Assembly: GCF_002087085.1 (NCBI RefSeq)
Contig: NZ_MWQY01000028.1
Coordinates: 1-43,292 of the forward strand
DNA from: Marispirochaeta aestuarii
Lineage (GTDB): Bacteria > Spirochaetota > Spirochaetia > JC444 > Marispirochaetaceae
Direction: 5' to 3'
Length of the DNA: 43,292 nucleotides
This document shows, one piece after another, positions 8,795 through 17,183 of this stretch. Every line of letters begins with the position of its first letter. Position 1 is the first letter of the stretch. The notes under the pieces were generated by a model. The model did no database searches. It saw only the letters and a program-made list of their open reading frames with translations, and was not told the origin of the DNA. The translations under genes and the position numbers were made by a program.

Positions 8795-9160
8795 ATGCCG
8801 GATTTTGGAAATCCCTTCAGTGGAAATGCAAACGACAGGAAGCTGACACCCGATGAGCTTGTAAGGTCCATTCGCTTTATGGTAGCTGCGGAGTACGAGG
8901 CAATACAGCTGTATCAGCAGCTTGCCGATTCAACGGACAACGAGCTGGCGAAAAAGGTATTGAACGATATAGCCGATGAAGAAAAGGTCCATGCCGGAGA
9001 GTTTCTGCGCCTGCTGCAGGAACTGGATCCCAAAGAAATGGACTTTTACAGGGAAGGAGCCCAGGAGGTGGAGGAGGAGTTTCTGGGAAAAGCCGCTGGA
9101 AAATCCGAAGGCGGCGGAAATGCTTCCGGTGGTCTGGGCATCGGCAGTCTGAAAAAATAA
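8795..9160 (+). CDS. encFtn: Encapsulated ferritin-like protein (EncFtn family cargo)
   Basis: A 121-residue ferroxidase-type cargo protein for the nanocompartment encoded next. Two antiparallel helices (about 18-47 and 50-76) carry the half-ferritin metal ligands: Glu33/Glu35 in AAEYEAIQLY and the EExxH motif at residues 62-66. EncFtn subunits pair to build the di-iron site and oxidise Fe(II) inside the encapsulin shell. After a glycine-rich linker the last residues GGLGIGSLKK match the encapsulin cargo-loading peptide pattern (G-S/L-G-I/V-GSL). A strong AGGAGG precedes the ATG by eight bases. The shell gene starts 17 nt downstream, so the two are co-transcribed. Family and targeting tail are seen in sequence; iron storage or oxidative protection is known for the family. 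Confidence 0.93.
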   Translation: MPDFGNPFSGNANDRKLTPDELVRSIRFMVAAEYEAIQLYQQLADSTDNELAKKVLNDIADEEKVHAGEFLRLLQELDPKEMDFYREGAQEVEEEFLGKAAGKSEGGGNASGGLGIGSLKK

Positions 9161-9177
9161 CGAAAAGAGGTAATTGT

Positions 9178-9975
9178 ATGAGTATTCTTAAACGCAGTCT
9201 TGCCCCCATAACTGATGCCGCCTGGGAAGAGATTGATACCCTTGCCAGGGAAACCCTGACAGCCAATCTGTCCGCCCGGCGCTTTGTCGATGTTTCCGGT
9301 CCCCATGGACTGAGCTTTACAAGTGTCGACCTGGGACGGCTGGAGCTGGTTCAGGACTCGAAGGATGGAGACCTGGGATACGGTACCTACAAAGTCCAGC
9401 CCCTGGTGGAAGCCCGGATTGGGTTTACCCTCAACATCTGGGAACTGGATAATATTGAACGGGGTGCCAGGGACATCGAAATGGATTCCCTTGTTGCAGC
9501 CGCCGCAAAGATGGCTGCTTTCGAAGAGAACGCTATATACAACGGCCTGAAGGCCGGCGGAATTACCGGCTTAAAGGAAGCCGCCTCGGGAGAAACTGTA
9601 CCTATCAAGATGAACAATGATTCGGTCATCGATTCCCTTGCGGAGGCCCAGGAACGGATGCAGGCCGCAGGTGTCGAAGGGGGGGCTGATCTTATTGTAA
9701 GCCCCGACCTCTGGAAATTCCTGAACCGCGTAAGCCCGGGGGGATCCCTGAAGAAACTGGTTGAGCGACAGATCGAGGGTTCGGTTATCCGTTCGGAGCA
9801 ACTGGACGGGGCGCTGCTTTACGCCAACAGGGGCGGAGATGCCGAACTGATTCTTGGACAGGATATCTCCGTGGGATACCACAACCACACGGCCCGGGAT
9901 GTTTCCCTCTTCTTTACCGAGTCCTTCACCTTCCGGATTCTGACACCGGAAGCCCTGGTCTGCTTTTCCCTGTAA
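9178..9975 (+). CDS. enc: Encapsulin shell protein (family 1)
   Basis: A 265-residue HK97-fold protein that self-assembles into a protein nanocage. Family 1 hallmarks are visible: the N-terminal helix region RSLAPITDAAWEEIDTLARE that forms the cargo-docking pocket, ARRFVDVSGPHGLSF, the extended E-loop region GYGTYKVQPLVEARIGF, the helical AFEENAIYNG segment, and the C-terminal DISVGYHNHTARDVSLFFTESFTFRI. Length is typical for this family. AGAGG lies before the ATG. It directly follows the EncFtn cargo gene, the common order for iron-storing encapsulins. The dehydrogenase gene starts 30 nt after its stop and is probably in the same transcript. Confidence 0.96.
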   Translation: MSILKRSLAPITDAAWEEIDTLARETLTANLSARRFVDVSGPHGLSFTSVDLGRLELVQDSKDGDLGYGTYKVQPLVEARIGFTLNIWELDNIERGARDIEMDSLVAAAAKMAAFEENAIYNGLKAGGITGLKEAASGETVPIKMNNDSVIDSLAEAQERMQAAGVEGGADLIVSPDLWKFLNRVSPGGSLKKLVERQIEGSVIRSEQLDGALLYANRGGDAELILGQDISVGYHNHTARDVSLFFTESFTFRILTPEALVCFSL

Positions 9976-10005
9976 AACCGTGCAGCGAATAACCCGGGAG
10001 TCGAC

Positions 10006-11022
10006 ATGAAATATATTTCCATCAAAGGGCCCTATGAGGTTGAAATCAAGGAAAATGAGCTGCCGGAACCGAAGAAGGGTGAAGCCCTCCTGAAGATGCT
10101 CTATGGAGGTATCTGCGGTACCGATTTGAGTATTTATCGGGGAAAATTCGCCTACGGTTCCTATCCCAGAATTCCCGGACACGAGTTTTCCGCCGAGATC
10201 GTACAAATCGGCGAGAATGACCTTGGGCTCGAGGAGGGAATGATTGTTACCGCCAACCCCTACATGAACTGCGGCAGCTGCTACTCCTGTCAGAGGGGAC
10301 TTGTCAACTGCTGCATGCACAATGAGACCATGGGGGCTCAAAGGGACGGCGCATACGGAGAGTATTTCGTCATGCCCGTGGATCGGATCTACCACGGCAA
10401 AGGGCTCCCCGCCAAAACCCTTGCCCTCATCGAACCCCTGTGCATCAGTTTTCATGGTGCCCGGAGGGCATCCATCAAGCCCGGGGAGAAGGTGCTGGTT
10501 ATAGGTTCCGGAACCATAGGCATACTGGCTGCTCTATCGGCCAGGTACTTCGGGGCGGAGGTTTATATAAGCGACATTGCCCCGGAAAGACTCAAGTATG
10601 CCGAAACCCTCGGGGTGAACGGGACTGTTCTGAACGACAGTGAACATGCCCTTGCTGACGCGGTTGAAAACATTACCGGCGGGAACGGCTTCGATGTCGC
10701 CATTGAAGCGGTGGGCCTGGCGGCTACCTTTCAGTTCTGCATCGATGCGGCGGCCTTTGGCGGACGGGTCGTCCTGATCGGCATAAGCAGACAGCATCTG
10801 GACTTTGATTTTACGCTAATCCAGAAAAAGGAGCTGAATGTATACGGCTCCCGGAATGCCCTGAAGGAGGAGTTCATGACTCTTATCGATCTTGTTCAGG
10901 CGGGGAAGATCGATGTTGAGAAGGTCATCTCGAAGGTCTATCCTTTTCAGCGGGCTGCCGAGGCTTTGACTGAGCTCGATAAAAACGGTGGGGCCCTGTT
11001 AAAGGTACTCCTGGAGTTTTAA
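10006..11022 (+). CDS. Zinc-dependent medium-chain alcohol/polyol dehydrogenase
   Basis: A 338-residue MDR-family dehydrogenase, closest in layout to sorbitol/threonine dehydrogenases. Catalytic zinc ligands are Cys37 (GGICGTD) and His59-Glu60 (PGHE). The structural zinc site has Cys89, Cys92, Cys95 and Cys103 (NCGSCYSCQRGLVNCC). The nucleotide-binding Rossmann motif is VLVIGSGTIGILAA, followed by an acidic SDIAPERLKYA, which favours NAD+. The substrate cannot be fixed from sequence. It lies 30 nt behind the encapsulin gene with GGGAG before the ATG, so it may be co-transcribed, but it has no cargo-loading tail and is probably not encapsulated. Its stop overlaps by 4 bp the stop of the convergent gene at 11019. 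Confidence 0.9.
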   Translation: MKYISIKGPYEVEIKENELPEPKKGEALLKMLYGGICGTDLSIYRGKFAYGSYPRIPGHEFSAEIVQIGENDLGLEEGMIVTANPYMNCGSCYSCQRGLVNCCMHNETMGAQRDGAYGEYFVMPVDRIYHGKGLPAKTLALIEPLCISFHGARRASIKPGEKVLVIGSGTIGILAALSARYFGAEVYISDIAPERLKYAETLGVNGTVLNDSEHALADAVENITGGNGFDVAIEAVGLAATFQFCIDAAAFGGRVVLIGISRQHLDFDFTLIQKKELNVYGSRNALKEEFMTLIDLVQAGKIDVEKVISKVYPFQRAAEALTELDKNGGALLKVLLEF

Positions 11023-11945
11023 CGCCGCCCTTGCGACGCCGGCTCGTACTCTTCCCGTTCCATCGGCAGTAGAGCCAGTTCCCCGAGGATTCTCTCATCC
11101 AGATCCGGAGCCTCCTCCAGGAGCTCCGGGTTCTGCACAAAGCTTTTGAACAGCTGAAGTGCCTTTGCCGCGTAGACACCCTCTGATATGCGGTCGTCCA
11201 TGGTATATTTGATCCTGATTACCAGCCTGGTAACGGGCTTGCCCTTATCGTCAAGAACAAGGGCCCTGTGCATGCGGCCGATTACCATGAATACCGAGGC
11301 GTTTCCCCATTCGTACAGGTGATGATACGCCGCATCCAGTCCCACACTTCCAAGGTTTGCCACATACAGGCTGGTATACAGGGGATCTATCTCGATCATT
11401 CCCTTCGGAGCTATACCGAAGTAGTCGAGAAATCGGAATATCTTGACAACGCCGTTAACGATAAACCTGGGCATCTTCGCAAAAAAATCCACTTCGTGAT
11501 CGCTGATATTGCCCTCCCAGTCCCGGGCTTCGGTGACGTCCCGGTTGACCCTGCGGCGTACATCCTCCAGGGTATCGAAGGGAGAAAAGCTTATCTTGGC
11601 ATTGGTTTCCGGCCCGTCGTCTCCCATATCCTTCTTTACGATAAAGGAGATCTGCAGCCGGTTGCGCTGGTAGATCCTCTGTCCGGAGACGAAACGGTTC
11701 AGCTGGGGACGGAGGGATATGGTCCTGACCGCCGCCGCCAGAAGAACATGAAAAAGGGATATCCGCTCTTCCGGTCCCCTCGAACGGTTCCGCCGTTTGA
11801 GGAACTCCCTGGTGCTCTCCACCTCAAGGGTCTGGGAAAAGTAGATGGCCGACTCGTTCCGTTTCCGCATAACAAAGGGATTGATTATCCGGAAGGACGG
11901 GAGCCCTCTTATGAGGACTCCGTCATATCGTTTTCGCGTTCCCAT
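11019..11945 (-). CDS. Stand-alone E2-like acyltransferase fold protein with degenerate active site
   Basis: A 308-residue protein resembling the catalytic domain of 2-oxoacid dehydrogenase E2 / chloramphenicol acetyltransferase, with no lipoyl or subunit-binding domain. Recognisable parts are an N-terminal substrate-channel-like region (RISLFHVLLAAAVRTI, RPQLNRFVSGQRIYQRN), the central VANLGSVGLDAAYHHLYEWG segment, and the C-terminal motif. Where E2 enzymes have DHRxxDG, this protein reads Asp250-Asp251-Arg252-IS-Glu255-Gly256 (MDDRISEG), so the catalytic His is replaced by Asp. It starts 38 nt after ablB on the same strand and may be read with it, although a TATTAT six bases before its ATG (11952-11957) suggests a separate leaderless start. 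Function unknown; catalysis by the normal mechanism is doubtful. Confidence 0.75.
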   Translation of the reverse strand: MGTRKRYDGVLIRGLPSFRIINPFVMRKRNESAIYFSQTLEVESTREFLKRRNRSRGPEERISLFHVLLAAAVRTISLRPQLNRFVSGQRIYQRNRLQISFIVKKDMGDDGPETNAKISFSPFDTLEDVRRRVNRDVTEARDWEGNISDHEVDFFAKMPRFIVNGVVKIFRFLDYFGIAPKGMIEIDPLYTSLYVANLGSVGLDAAYHHLYEWGNASVFMVIGRMHRALVLDDKGKPVTRLVIRIKYTMDDRISEGVYAAKALQLFKSFVQNPELLEEAPDLDERILGELALLPMEREEYEPASQGRR

Positions 11946-11982
11946 GGGAAAATAATATCATGGAATGCAGTAAAGGGGGGTA

Positions 11983-12840
11983 CTATGTTTTCGATATCAA
12001 TCTTTTGTACCAGACATTCATCGACTCGATGCCTGTGGAGATGCGGGTATTTTTCACCAGGGTACCGGCATACTTGTAGCCGGAACGCTTGAAAACGGTA
12101 TTCATACCCATGGAATCGAGGCGGGCGATTGTATAGGCCGTGGGAAGCCCCTTCTGTATGGCCGCCTGCTCAAGTACCCGCAGCAGCTTGACTCCCAGGC
12201 GCTGACCCCGGTATTTGGGAAGGACGGCGAAATCGGTCATTTCGGCGGCTCCGGCACTGTGGTTGATCTCGGCGGAGGCCAGGGCAATCAGTTTTTTCCC
12301 GTCCCGGATACCGTAGTAGAGGGTCTTGGTGCCCATGTTCTCCATGAGAAAATCGGGATCATCGATGGGAAAAGGGTAATCCGGAAAAATCTCGCCGTAG
12401 AGCCTGGCCATTTCCGGGATATCAGCCTCCTTCATTCTGCTGAACTGAAGATTTCTTCCCAGTCGTCCGGGGAGAATCGGCCGGTAGAAGCTCATTACCC
12501 GGCGAAACTGTTCCACCTTCTTTTTCGGAGGAGCATCCCGTTCTTCATCGAAGAATTTCCCCATAAAGAGGCCGTCCTCGGTCCCGTCAAAGAATCCCGG
12601 TATCCGTGCCTCCTCCCGGTATCCGTTGTCCGTAAAAGCGGACCCGCAGTGCTCCGGTACAATCACAAAGGATTTGGCGTAGGACTTTTCGGTACATATC
12701 TTGTCGATCTTTTCGACTATGCCGGGGTAGTCTTCCTCGGCGAGCTCCATTAAATAGAGCCGGTTGTTGTACGGTCCGTGCTGGATCCTGCTGGATCCCA
12801 ATGTCTCGATTCGATCGTGTTTTATTGTATTCTGTGCCAT
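11983..12840 (-). CDS. ablB: Beta-lysine N6-acetyltransferase
   Basis: A 285-residue GNAT enzyme that acetylates the epsilon-amino group of beta-lysine to give N-epsilon-acetyl-beta-lysine, a compatible solute known from methanogens and salt-adapted bacteria. The C-terminal GNAT core is clear: acetyl-CoA loop VLPKYRGQRLGVKLLRVLEQ, then AYTIARLDSMGMNTVFKRSGYKYAG. The N-terminal half (HGPYNNRLYLMEL, VPEHCGSAFTDNGYREEARIPGFF) is the AblB-specific extension. Its ATG overlaps the TAA of ablA by one base (TAATG), so translation is coupled. The pairing with a lysine 2,3-aminomutase gene makes the assignment firm. Induction by salt is known for the family; nothing in this sequence proves it here. Confidence 0.95.
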   Translation of the reverse strand: MAQNTIKHDRIETLGSSRIQHGPYNNRLYLMELAEEDYPGIVEKIDKICTEKSYAKSFVIVPEHCGSAFTDNGYREEARIPGFFDGTEDGLFMGKFFDEERDAPPKKKVEQFRRVMSFYRPILPGRLGRNLQFSRMKEADIPEMARLYGEIFPDYPFPIDDPDFLMENMGTKTLYYGIRDGKKLIALASAEINHSAGAAEMTDFAVLPKYRGQRLGVKLLRVLEQAAIQKGLPTAYTIARLDSMGMNTVFKRSGYKYAGTLVKNTRISTGIESMNVWYKRLISKT

Positions 12841-14150
12841 TATTCTTCCTCCTCTCTTCGTTCTAATCTGGCATTGTCGGCGGGTATCAGGGATGATACC
12901 TCGTCCCAGTCGGCAAGCAGCTGCTCTATACCGATAGCCTGGGTTTCTATGGCGTCATCCAGCTTGAGCTGCAGATGGCAGCCGTCACACTGCCGGTCGC
13001 AGTAGGTGGCCGGATATGCCTCCGGTTCGTGGTAGACGCTGATTACCCCCTCGTAGTTTCTCAGGACCACCTTGTTGGCGGACCAGGAAATCAGGTAATT
13101 GGGCATGATGGGAATCTTGCCCCCTCCTCCCGGTGCATCTATGACGTAGGTGGGTACTGAAAAACCGCTGGTGTGGCCTATCAGGCTTTCGAGTATCTCC
13201 ACTCCCTTCCCGACGGGGGTGCGGAAATGCGACAGTCCTTCCGAAAGGTCGCACTGATACAGGTAATAGGGGCGCACCCGGTTGGCCACCAGCTTGTGGA
13301 CCAGGCTGCGCATTATCCGGGGGCAGTCGTTGACGTCCCGCAGCAGTACCGACTGGTTTCCCAGGGGAATACCGGCGTCGGCGAGCTTTTTCAGGGCCTC
13401 CCGGGATGAATCGGTGAGCTCCCGGGGGTGGTTGAAGTGGGTATTCAACCAGACGGGATGATACTTTTTCAGCATCTCAACCAGTTTGTCGGTAATCCGG
13501 TAGGGCAGCACCACGGGCATGCGGCTGCCGATGCGGATGACCTCCACATGGGCGATGCAACTGATCTCTTTCAGTATCCATTCCAGGTAATCATCGGAGA
13601 GCATCAGGGGATCCCCTCCGGACAGGAGAACATCCCGGATCTGGGGAGTATTGCGTATATATTCCACACCCTGCATAAGGGTCTCTCTGTCGGGAATAAA
13701 ATCCTTGTCTCCCACCTTGCGCTTTCGTGTGCAGTGCCGGCAGTACATGGAGCAGACATTGCTAATATGAAACAGGACCCGGTCGGGGTATCTGTGGGTA
13801 ATTCCCGGGGCCGGGCTGTCATGGTCCTCGTGCAGGGGGTCCGCGGTCTCGCATTTCTGGATGGTGAGTTCGTTCACCGAAGGAAAGGACTGCTTGAAGA
13901 TCGGGTCGTTTTTATAATCACCGGTTTCAATCAGGGACAGGTAGTAGGGGGTAATGGACAGGGGAAAGCGTGCCAGGGTTTCCTGGATTTCCAGGCGCTC
14001 CATCTCGGTGAACTGTATTCCCGTAAGACGCTCAAAGGTCTGGATATCCTGAATAGAGTGTTTCAGCTGCCATTTCCAGTCCCGCCAGAGTCTCCGGTTT
14101 GCATTATTCTCTATCTTCTCGGCGATATTTTTCTGTTGTACAGTAAGCAT
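12840..14150 (-). CDS. ablA: Lysine 2,3-aminomutase (radical SAM)
   Basis: A 436-residue PLP- and AdoMet-dependent enzyme converting L-alpha-lysine to L-beta-lysine, the first step to acetyl-beta-lysine. The radical SAM cluster Cys133, Cys137 and Cys140 lies in [16 protein letters not shown]. The AdoMet-binding glycine motif is [10 protein letters not shown]. The PLP lysine is Lys345 in [14 protein letters not shown]. The substrate-binding aspartates are Asp301 ([14 protein letters not shown]) and Asp338 (VIDAPGG). A C-terminal YCDRQCDGC (Cys384, 388, 391) matches the zinc site known for this enzyme. Start ATG at 14150 with AAAGGAG upstream. It is the first gene of a minus-strand operon; a promoter with an overlapping palindrome is called at 14196-14235. 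Confidence 0.97.
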   Translation of the reverse strand: MLTVQQKNIAEKIENNANRRLWRDWKWQLKHSIQDIQTFERLTGIQFTEMERLEIQETLARFPLSITPYYLSLIETGDYKNDPIFKQSFPSVNELTIQKCETADPLHEDHDSPAPGITHRYPDRVLFHISNVCSMYCRHCTRKRKVGDKDFIPDRETLMQGVEYIRNTPQIRDVLLSGGDPLMLSDDYLEWILKEISCIAHVEVIRIGSRMPVVLPYRITDKLVEMLKKYHPVWLNTHFNHPRELTDSSREALKKLADAGIPLGNQSVLLRDVNDCPRIMRSLVHKLVANRVRPYYLYQCDLSEGLSHFRTPVGKGVEILESLIGHTSGFSVPTYVIDAPGGGGKIPIMPNYLISWSANKVVLRNYEGVISVYHEPEAYPATYCDRQCDGCHLQLKLDDAIETQAIGIEQLLADWDEVSSLIPADNARLERREEEE

Positions 14151-14195
14151 ATAATTACAGCTCCTTTGGGTTTATTCTTTGTTAAAAAAGTAGAG

Positions 14196-14235
14196 ATTAT
14201 AAGTATGGTAAGGAAATTGTTTGATTGTAATCAAA
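14196..14235 (-). promoter_or_regulatory. ablA promoter with a palindromic candidate operator
   Basis: On the minus strand a perfect TATAAT (14196-14201) lies 45 bp before the ablA start. The -35 position (about 14219-14224) is poor in consensus but is covered by a perfect inverted repeat TTTGATT-N2-AATCAAA (14220-14235). This arrangement fits activation or repression at a weak promoter. Confidence 0.5.
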
Positions 14236-14345
14236 TATTAATAAGGATGTGATCTCGGGCATCTGAGTACAGGATATACCTATTTCCATGCCTTGTCAAC
14301 AAACTTAGTGTACAAAATAATAATGATGACAGGTCTCGTCCCGGG

Positions 14346-14387
14346 GAATAAAAAGCTCCCCGGTCGCTTTTCGGCAACCGGGGAGCC
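14346..14387 (-). terminator. Rho-independent terminator of the chemoreceptor operon
   Basis: A perfect 10-bp GC-rich stem GCTCCCCGGT/ACCGGGGAGC (14355-14364 with 14377-14386) and a 12-nt loop are followed on the minus strand by TTTTTATT. It lies 30 bp past the stop of the gene at 14418. Confidence 0.9.
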
Positions 14388-14417
14388 TGAAAATTTTCCT
14401 CTTCCGGCAGAATATGT

Positions 14418-16499
14418 CTATTCGGTTTTTAATTTCCCGACTTCCCTGGAGAGGATCTCGATGCTGCGATTGTTCTGCTGGGTCAGGTCGGAAATATGTA
14501 CCACCGACTGATTTATCTGTACCGCTCCACTGGCCATTTCATTGATACTCTGGCTTATCTCCTCGCTTATCTGGGCCAGGCGGGTCATCTCGTTGATAAC
14601 CTCGGAACTGCCGGCGCTCATTTCACCGGAGGAATCCGCCACTTTGCGGGAGATCTCCTGAATTTCCGCCAGGGCGTCCAGGACCTGTCTGCTCCCGACA
14701 ACCTGTTCGTTCATGGCGCTCTTGATAAGAGCTTCCTGTTCGGAAACAAGCTTACTCAGTTCATACTGCCGGTCGAAACGCTGTCTGGCCTGGGCCAGGG
14801 AGGTTCCGATATGGTCGATCGAGTCCTTCAGGGTCGTAAGGGCGCTGCCGATGGCTGTACCCTGACTGCCCGCTTCCTCCGCCAGTTTTCGTATTTCATC
14901 CGCCACAACGGCAAAACCCTTGCCGAATTCTCCGGCGTGGGCGGCCTCGATGGCGGCATTCATGGCCAGCAGGTTGGTCTGGGAAGAGATCTTCTGAATC
15001 ATTTCGCTCGCCTCTTCCAGTCCCTCCGAGTGGGCCATAACGGTGCGGGAAATCTGTGCAAGCTCCTCCATGCCCCGGCGGCCGGCTTCAGAGGCGTCCT
15101 GCAGCTCCTTCATGGACGCGGTGTTGCGTTCAAGGCTCTCGGTAACGGATTTTATGTTGGCCACCATCTCCTCTATGGACGCGGATGACTCGGTTACTTC
15201 CGAGGCCTGTTCCGACAGACTCTCGTCCAGGGATTTGATGCCCAGTGCAATGGTGGAAACCGTGGCACGGGTCTCTTCGACGCTGGCGGACTGGTTGACG
15301 ATACGTTCCTTGATGCTCTCTATATTGGCGGTAATCTGATTCATCGCAGAAGCTGTCTCGGTCATGTTGGAGGCAAGGTTCACCCCGGACTCCTGCAGGG
15401 AGGAGGTTTCATGTTGTATGGATTTTACCAGACCCGTCAGCTTTTCGAAGGTTACGTTCATGTAATGAGAAAGCAGGTCGATCTCGTCTCCTCCCGTCGT
15501 CACCAGTCTCCGGGTAAGGTCGCCTTCTCCTTCCGAAATGTCCCGCAGGCCGGCGGCCGTGGCGCCGACGCGCCTGGTTATGGAGCGTATGGAAACAAGC
15601 AGGAGAGTCGCCATGGCAAACAGGACAATTACCGCGGTCACGATATTCATGATTCTCATTGCAACAAGGTCCTGGAACAATTCGGCGTGCTCGACCCGGG
15701 TGGCGAAGATCCAGCCGGTTACGGGGACTTCATGAAAGGCGGCGATGATCCGCTCTCCCTCCCAGGGATAATCCACGAGTCCGTTGCGTTCGGCAAGCAT
15801 GGTCGCTCCGAAATCCTCCCCGGCAATGTTGAGCTGCATGATGTTTTCTTTTATTGGGTGGGCGATTACTGTACCTTCCGAGTCTATCATGTATCCGTAG
15901 CCGGTTTCTCCAAGCTTTACGGTATCGACAAAGTGTTCTGTAAACCGGGCCAGTTCCACCGAAGCATGGGCAACTCCGACAACTTCTCCGTCATCATACA
16001 CCGGGGCGGCCACGACAAAGATCGGTTCTCCGTTTATCTGGCTGATGATGATATTGGAAATCGCCGGCCGGCCCTGCATGGCCTGCCTGAAATGAGCCCG
16101 GGTACTCAGGTTCAGTACCCCGACCTGGGCCGGATTGTTGTTGGCCCGGGCTATGCCGTTTCTGTCCAGGAGACCGACTGTGGAGAAGATCGTATAGGAA
16201 TCCTTGACCTCCTTAAGGTAGGTGTTGGCAGCCCCGGTCAGTCCTGAATTACTCCCTGGTCTGAGAACCTCGGACATTATGGGAGCAGCTGCCACGGCCT
16301 GGACGTTTTTTACCCGGTCTGAAACCCATTCATTGGTCTGACTCGCCATCACCTGGGTAAGCTGTATCGTTTCGTTGTGGTGAACGTCCTCGATGATCTG
16401 GGCGGAACGCAGGTATGAGATCACCGTCAGGGCCGTCAGTCCTAGAATCATGACCAGCAGCGCCGGAATCATTACCTTTTCGCGCAGTTTCAACTTCAC
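14418..16499 (-). CDS. Methyl-accepting chemotaxis protein with dCache sensor
   Basis: A 693-residue transmembrane chemoreceptor. TM1 is at about 12-30; a double-Cache periplasmic domain follows ([71 protein letters not shown]). TM2 lies at about 280-305, then HAMP with [11 protein letters not shown], and the signalling coiled coil with hairpin tip [20 protein letters not shown] near residues 505-525. The start is a GTG at 16499 with AAGGAG about eight bases upstream; the gene begins 14 nt after the DUF2147 gene, so the two form an operon ending at the terminator at 14346-14387. The partnership with a secreted DUF2147 protein is unusual for a chemoreceptor. Ligand unknown. Confidence 0.95.
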   Translation of the reverse strand: MKLKLREKVMIPALLVMILGLTALTVISYLRSAQIIEDVHHNETIQLTQVMASQTNEWVSDRVKNVQAVAAAPIMSEVLRPGSNSGLTGAANTYLKEVKDSYTIFSTVGLLDRNGIARANNNPAQVGVLNLSTRAHFRQAMQGRPAISNIIISQINGEPIFVVAAPVYDDGEVVGVAHASVELARFTEHFVDTVKLGETGYGYMIDSEGTVIAHPIKENIMQLNIAGEDFGATMLAERNGLVDYPWEGERIIAAFHEVPVTGWIFATRVEHAELFQDLVAMRIMNIVTAVIVLFAMATLLLVSIRSITRRVGATAAGLRDISEGEGDLTRRLVTTGGDEIDLLSHYMNVTFEKLTGLVKSIQHETSSLQESGVNLASNMTETASAMNQITANIESIKERIVNQSASVEETRATVSTIALGIKSLDESLSEQASEVTESSASIEEMVANIKSVTESLERNTASMKELQDASEAGRRGMEELAQISRTVMAHSEGLEEASEMIQKISSQTNLLAMNAAIEAAHAGEFGKGFAVVADEIRKLAEEAGSQGTAIGSALTTLKDSIDHIGTSLAQARQRFDRQYELSKLVSEQEALIKSAMNEQVVGSRQVLDALAEIQEISRKVADSSGEMSAGSSEVINEMTRLAQISEEISQSINEMASGAVQINQSVVHISDLTQQNNRSIEILSREVGKLKTE

Positions 16500-16513
16500 C
16501 TCTACTACTCCTT

Positions 16514-17053
16514 TTACTCCTTTTCCGGAATACTGGGGCTGAACTTCCGGTAATCCGGGACCTTGAATCCTGCGGGAAAATCCCCGGGAGAGAAGGTTTT
16601 CCAGGTCTGGTTTCTACCGAGAAAGGCGATTTTTCCCCGTACAATCAGGTCGCTTCCCTCTTTCCAGATGGCTGCTCCGTAGACCTTGGGTTCCTTGCCC
16701 TCATCATCTCCTGGATCCATTATTCTGCCCCCTGTCCACTCATCTTTCCGGCTGTTGTATTCCAGGTCCCAGAATATATCCAGTCCGGCGAAAGGAGGAT
16801 TTCCCTTCAGGTAGGGGCTGCGCTTTGTCTGCTGATAGATATGGTCTTCCACAGTCCTGCCGTCATCGCCATAGATCAGCACTACCCGTCCATAGAGCAT
16901 GTCGTTGTGGGTGTAGACCGCAACTACCGACTTCGGCAGACCGGTTTCGTCGTCGATGGTTTTCCAGAAACCCGTAACATCTTTTTCCGCGAAGAGCGGT
17001 GCGGCTATCAGAAGCAGCAGGATAATTGTACTCAAGATACTATATTTTCTCAT
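16514..17053 (-). CDS. Secreted DUF2147-family protein
   Basis: A 179-residue protein with a signal peptide ([20 protein letters not shown], likely cut after Ala22), then a DUF2147 domain: [60 protein letters not shown] and [20 protein letters not shown]. The family is a small lipocalin-like beta barrel of unknown role, usually exported. The ATG has a strong GAGGAG five bases upstream. It is the first gene of an operon with the chemoreceptor 14 nt downstream, so it might bind a ligand for, or be co-regulated with, that receptor; this is inference. It diverges from proS over 130 bp. Confidence 0.88.
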   Translation of the reverse strand: MRKYSILSTIILLLLIAAPLFAEKDVTGFWKTIDDETGLPKSVVAVYTHNDMLYGRVVLIYGDDGRTVEDHIYQQTKRSPYLKGNPPFAGLDIFWDLEYNSRKDEWTGGRIMDPGDDEGKEPKVYGAAIWKEGSDLIVRGKIAFLGRNQTWKTFSPGDFPAGFKVPDYRKFSPSIPEKE

Positions 17054-17147
17054 TTTTACTCCTCAAAACAGATGTGTATGTAACACAAAGTACTGCCTTT
17101 TGATAGTATTGTTAATTTTGCCCTTTTTCGCAAATTTTTTCCTCGAC

Positions 17148-17176
17148 TTGACCTGATTTGTGAGCCCTGATAGTTT
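17148..17176 (+). promoter_or_regulatory. proS promoter, leaderless
   Basis: TTGACC (17148-17153) and TAGTTT (17171-17176) are 17 bp apart, and the ATG at 17184 is only seven bases beyond the -10 box. Transcription should begin on or next to the start codon. Confidence 0.65.
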
Positions 17177-17183
17177 TACGACC

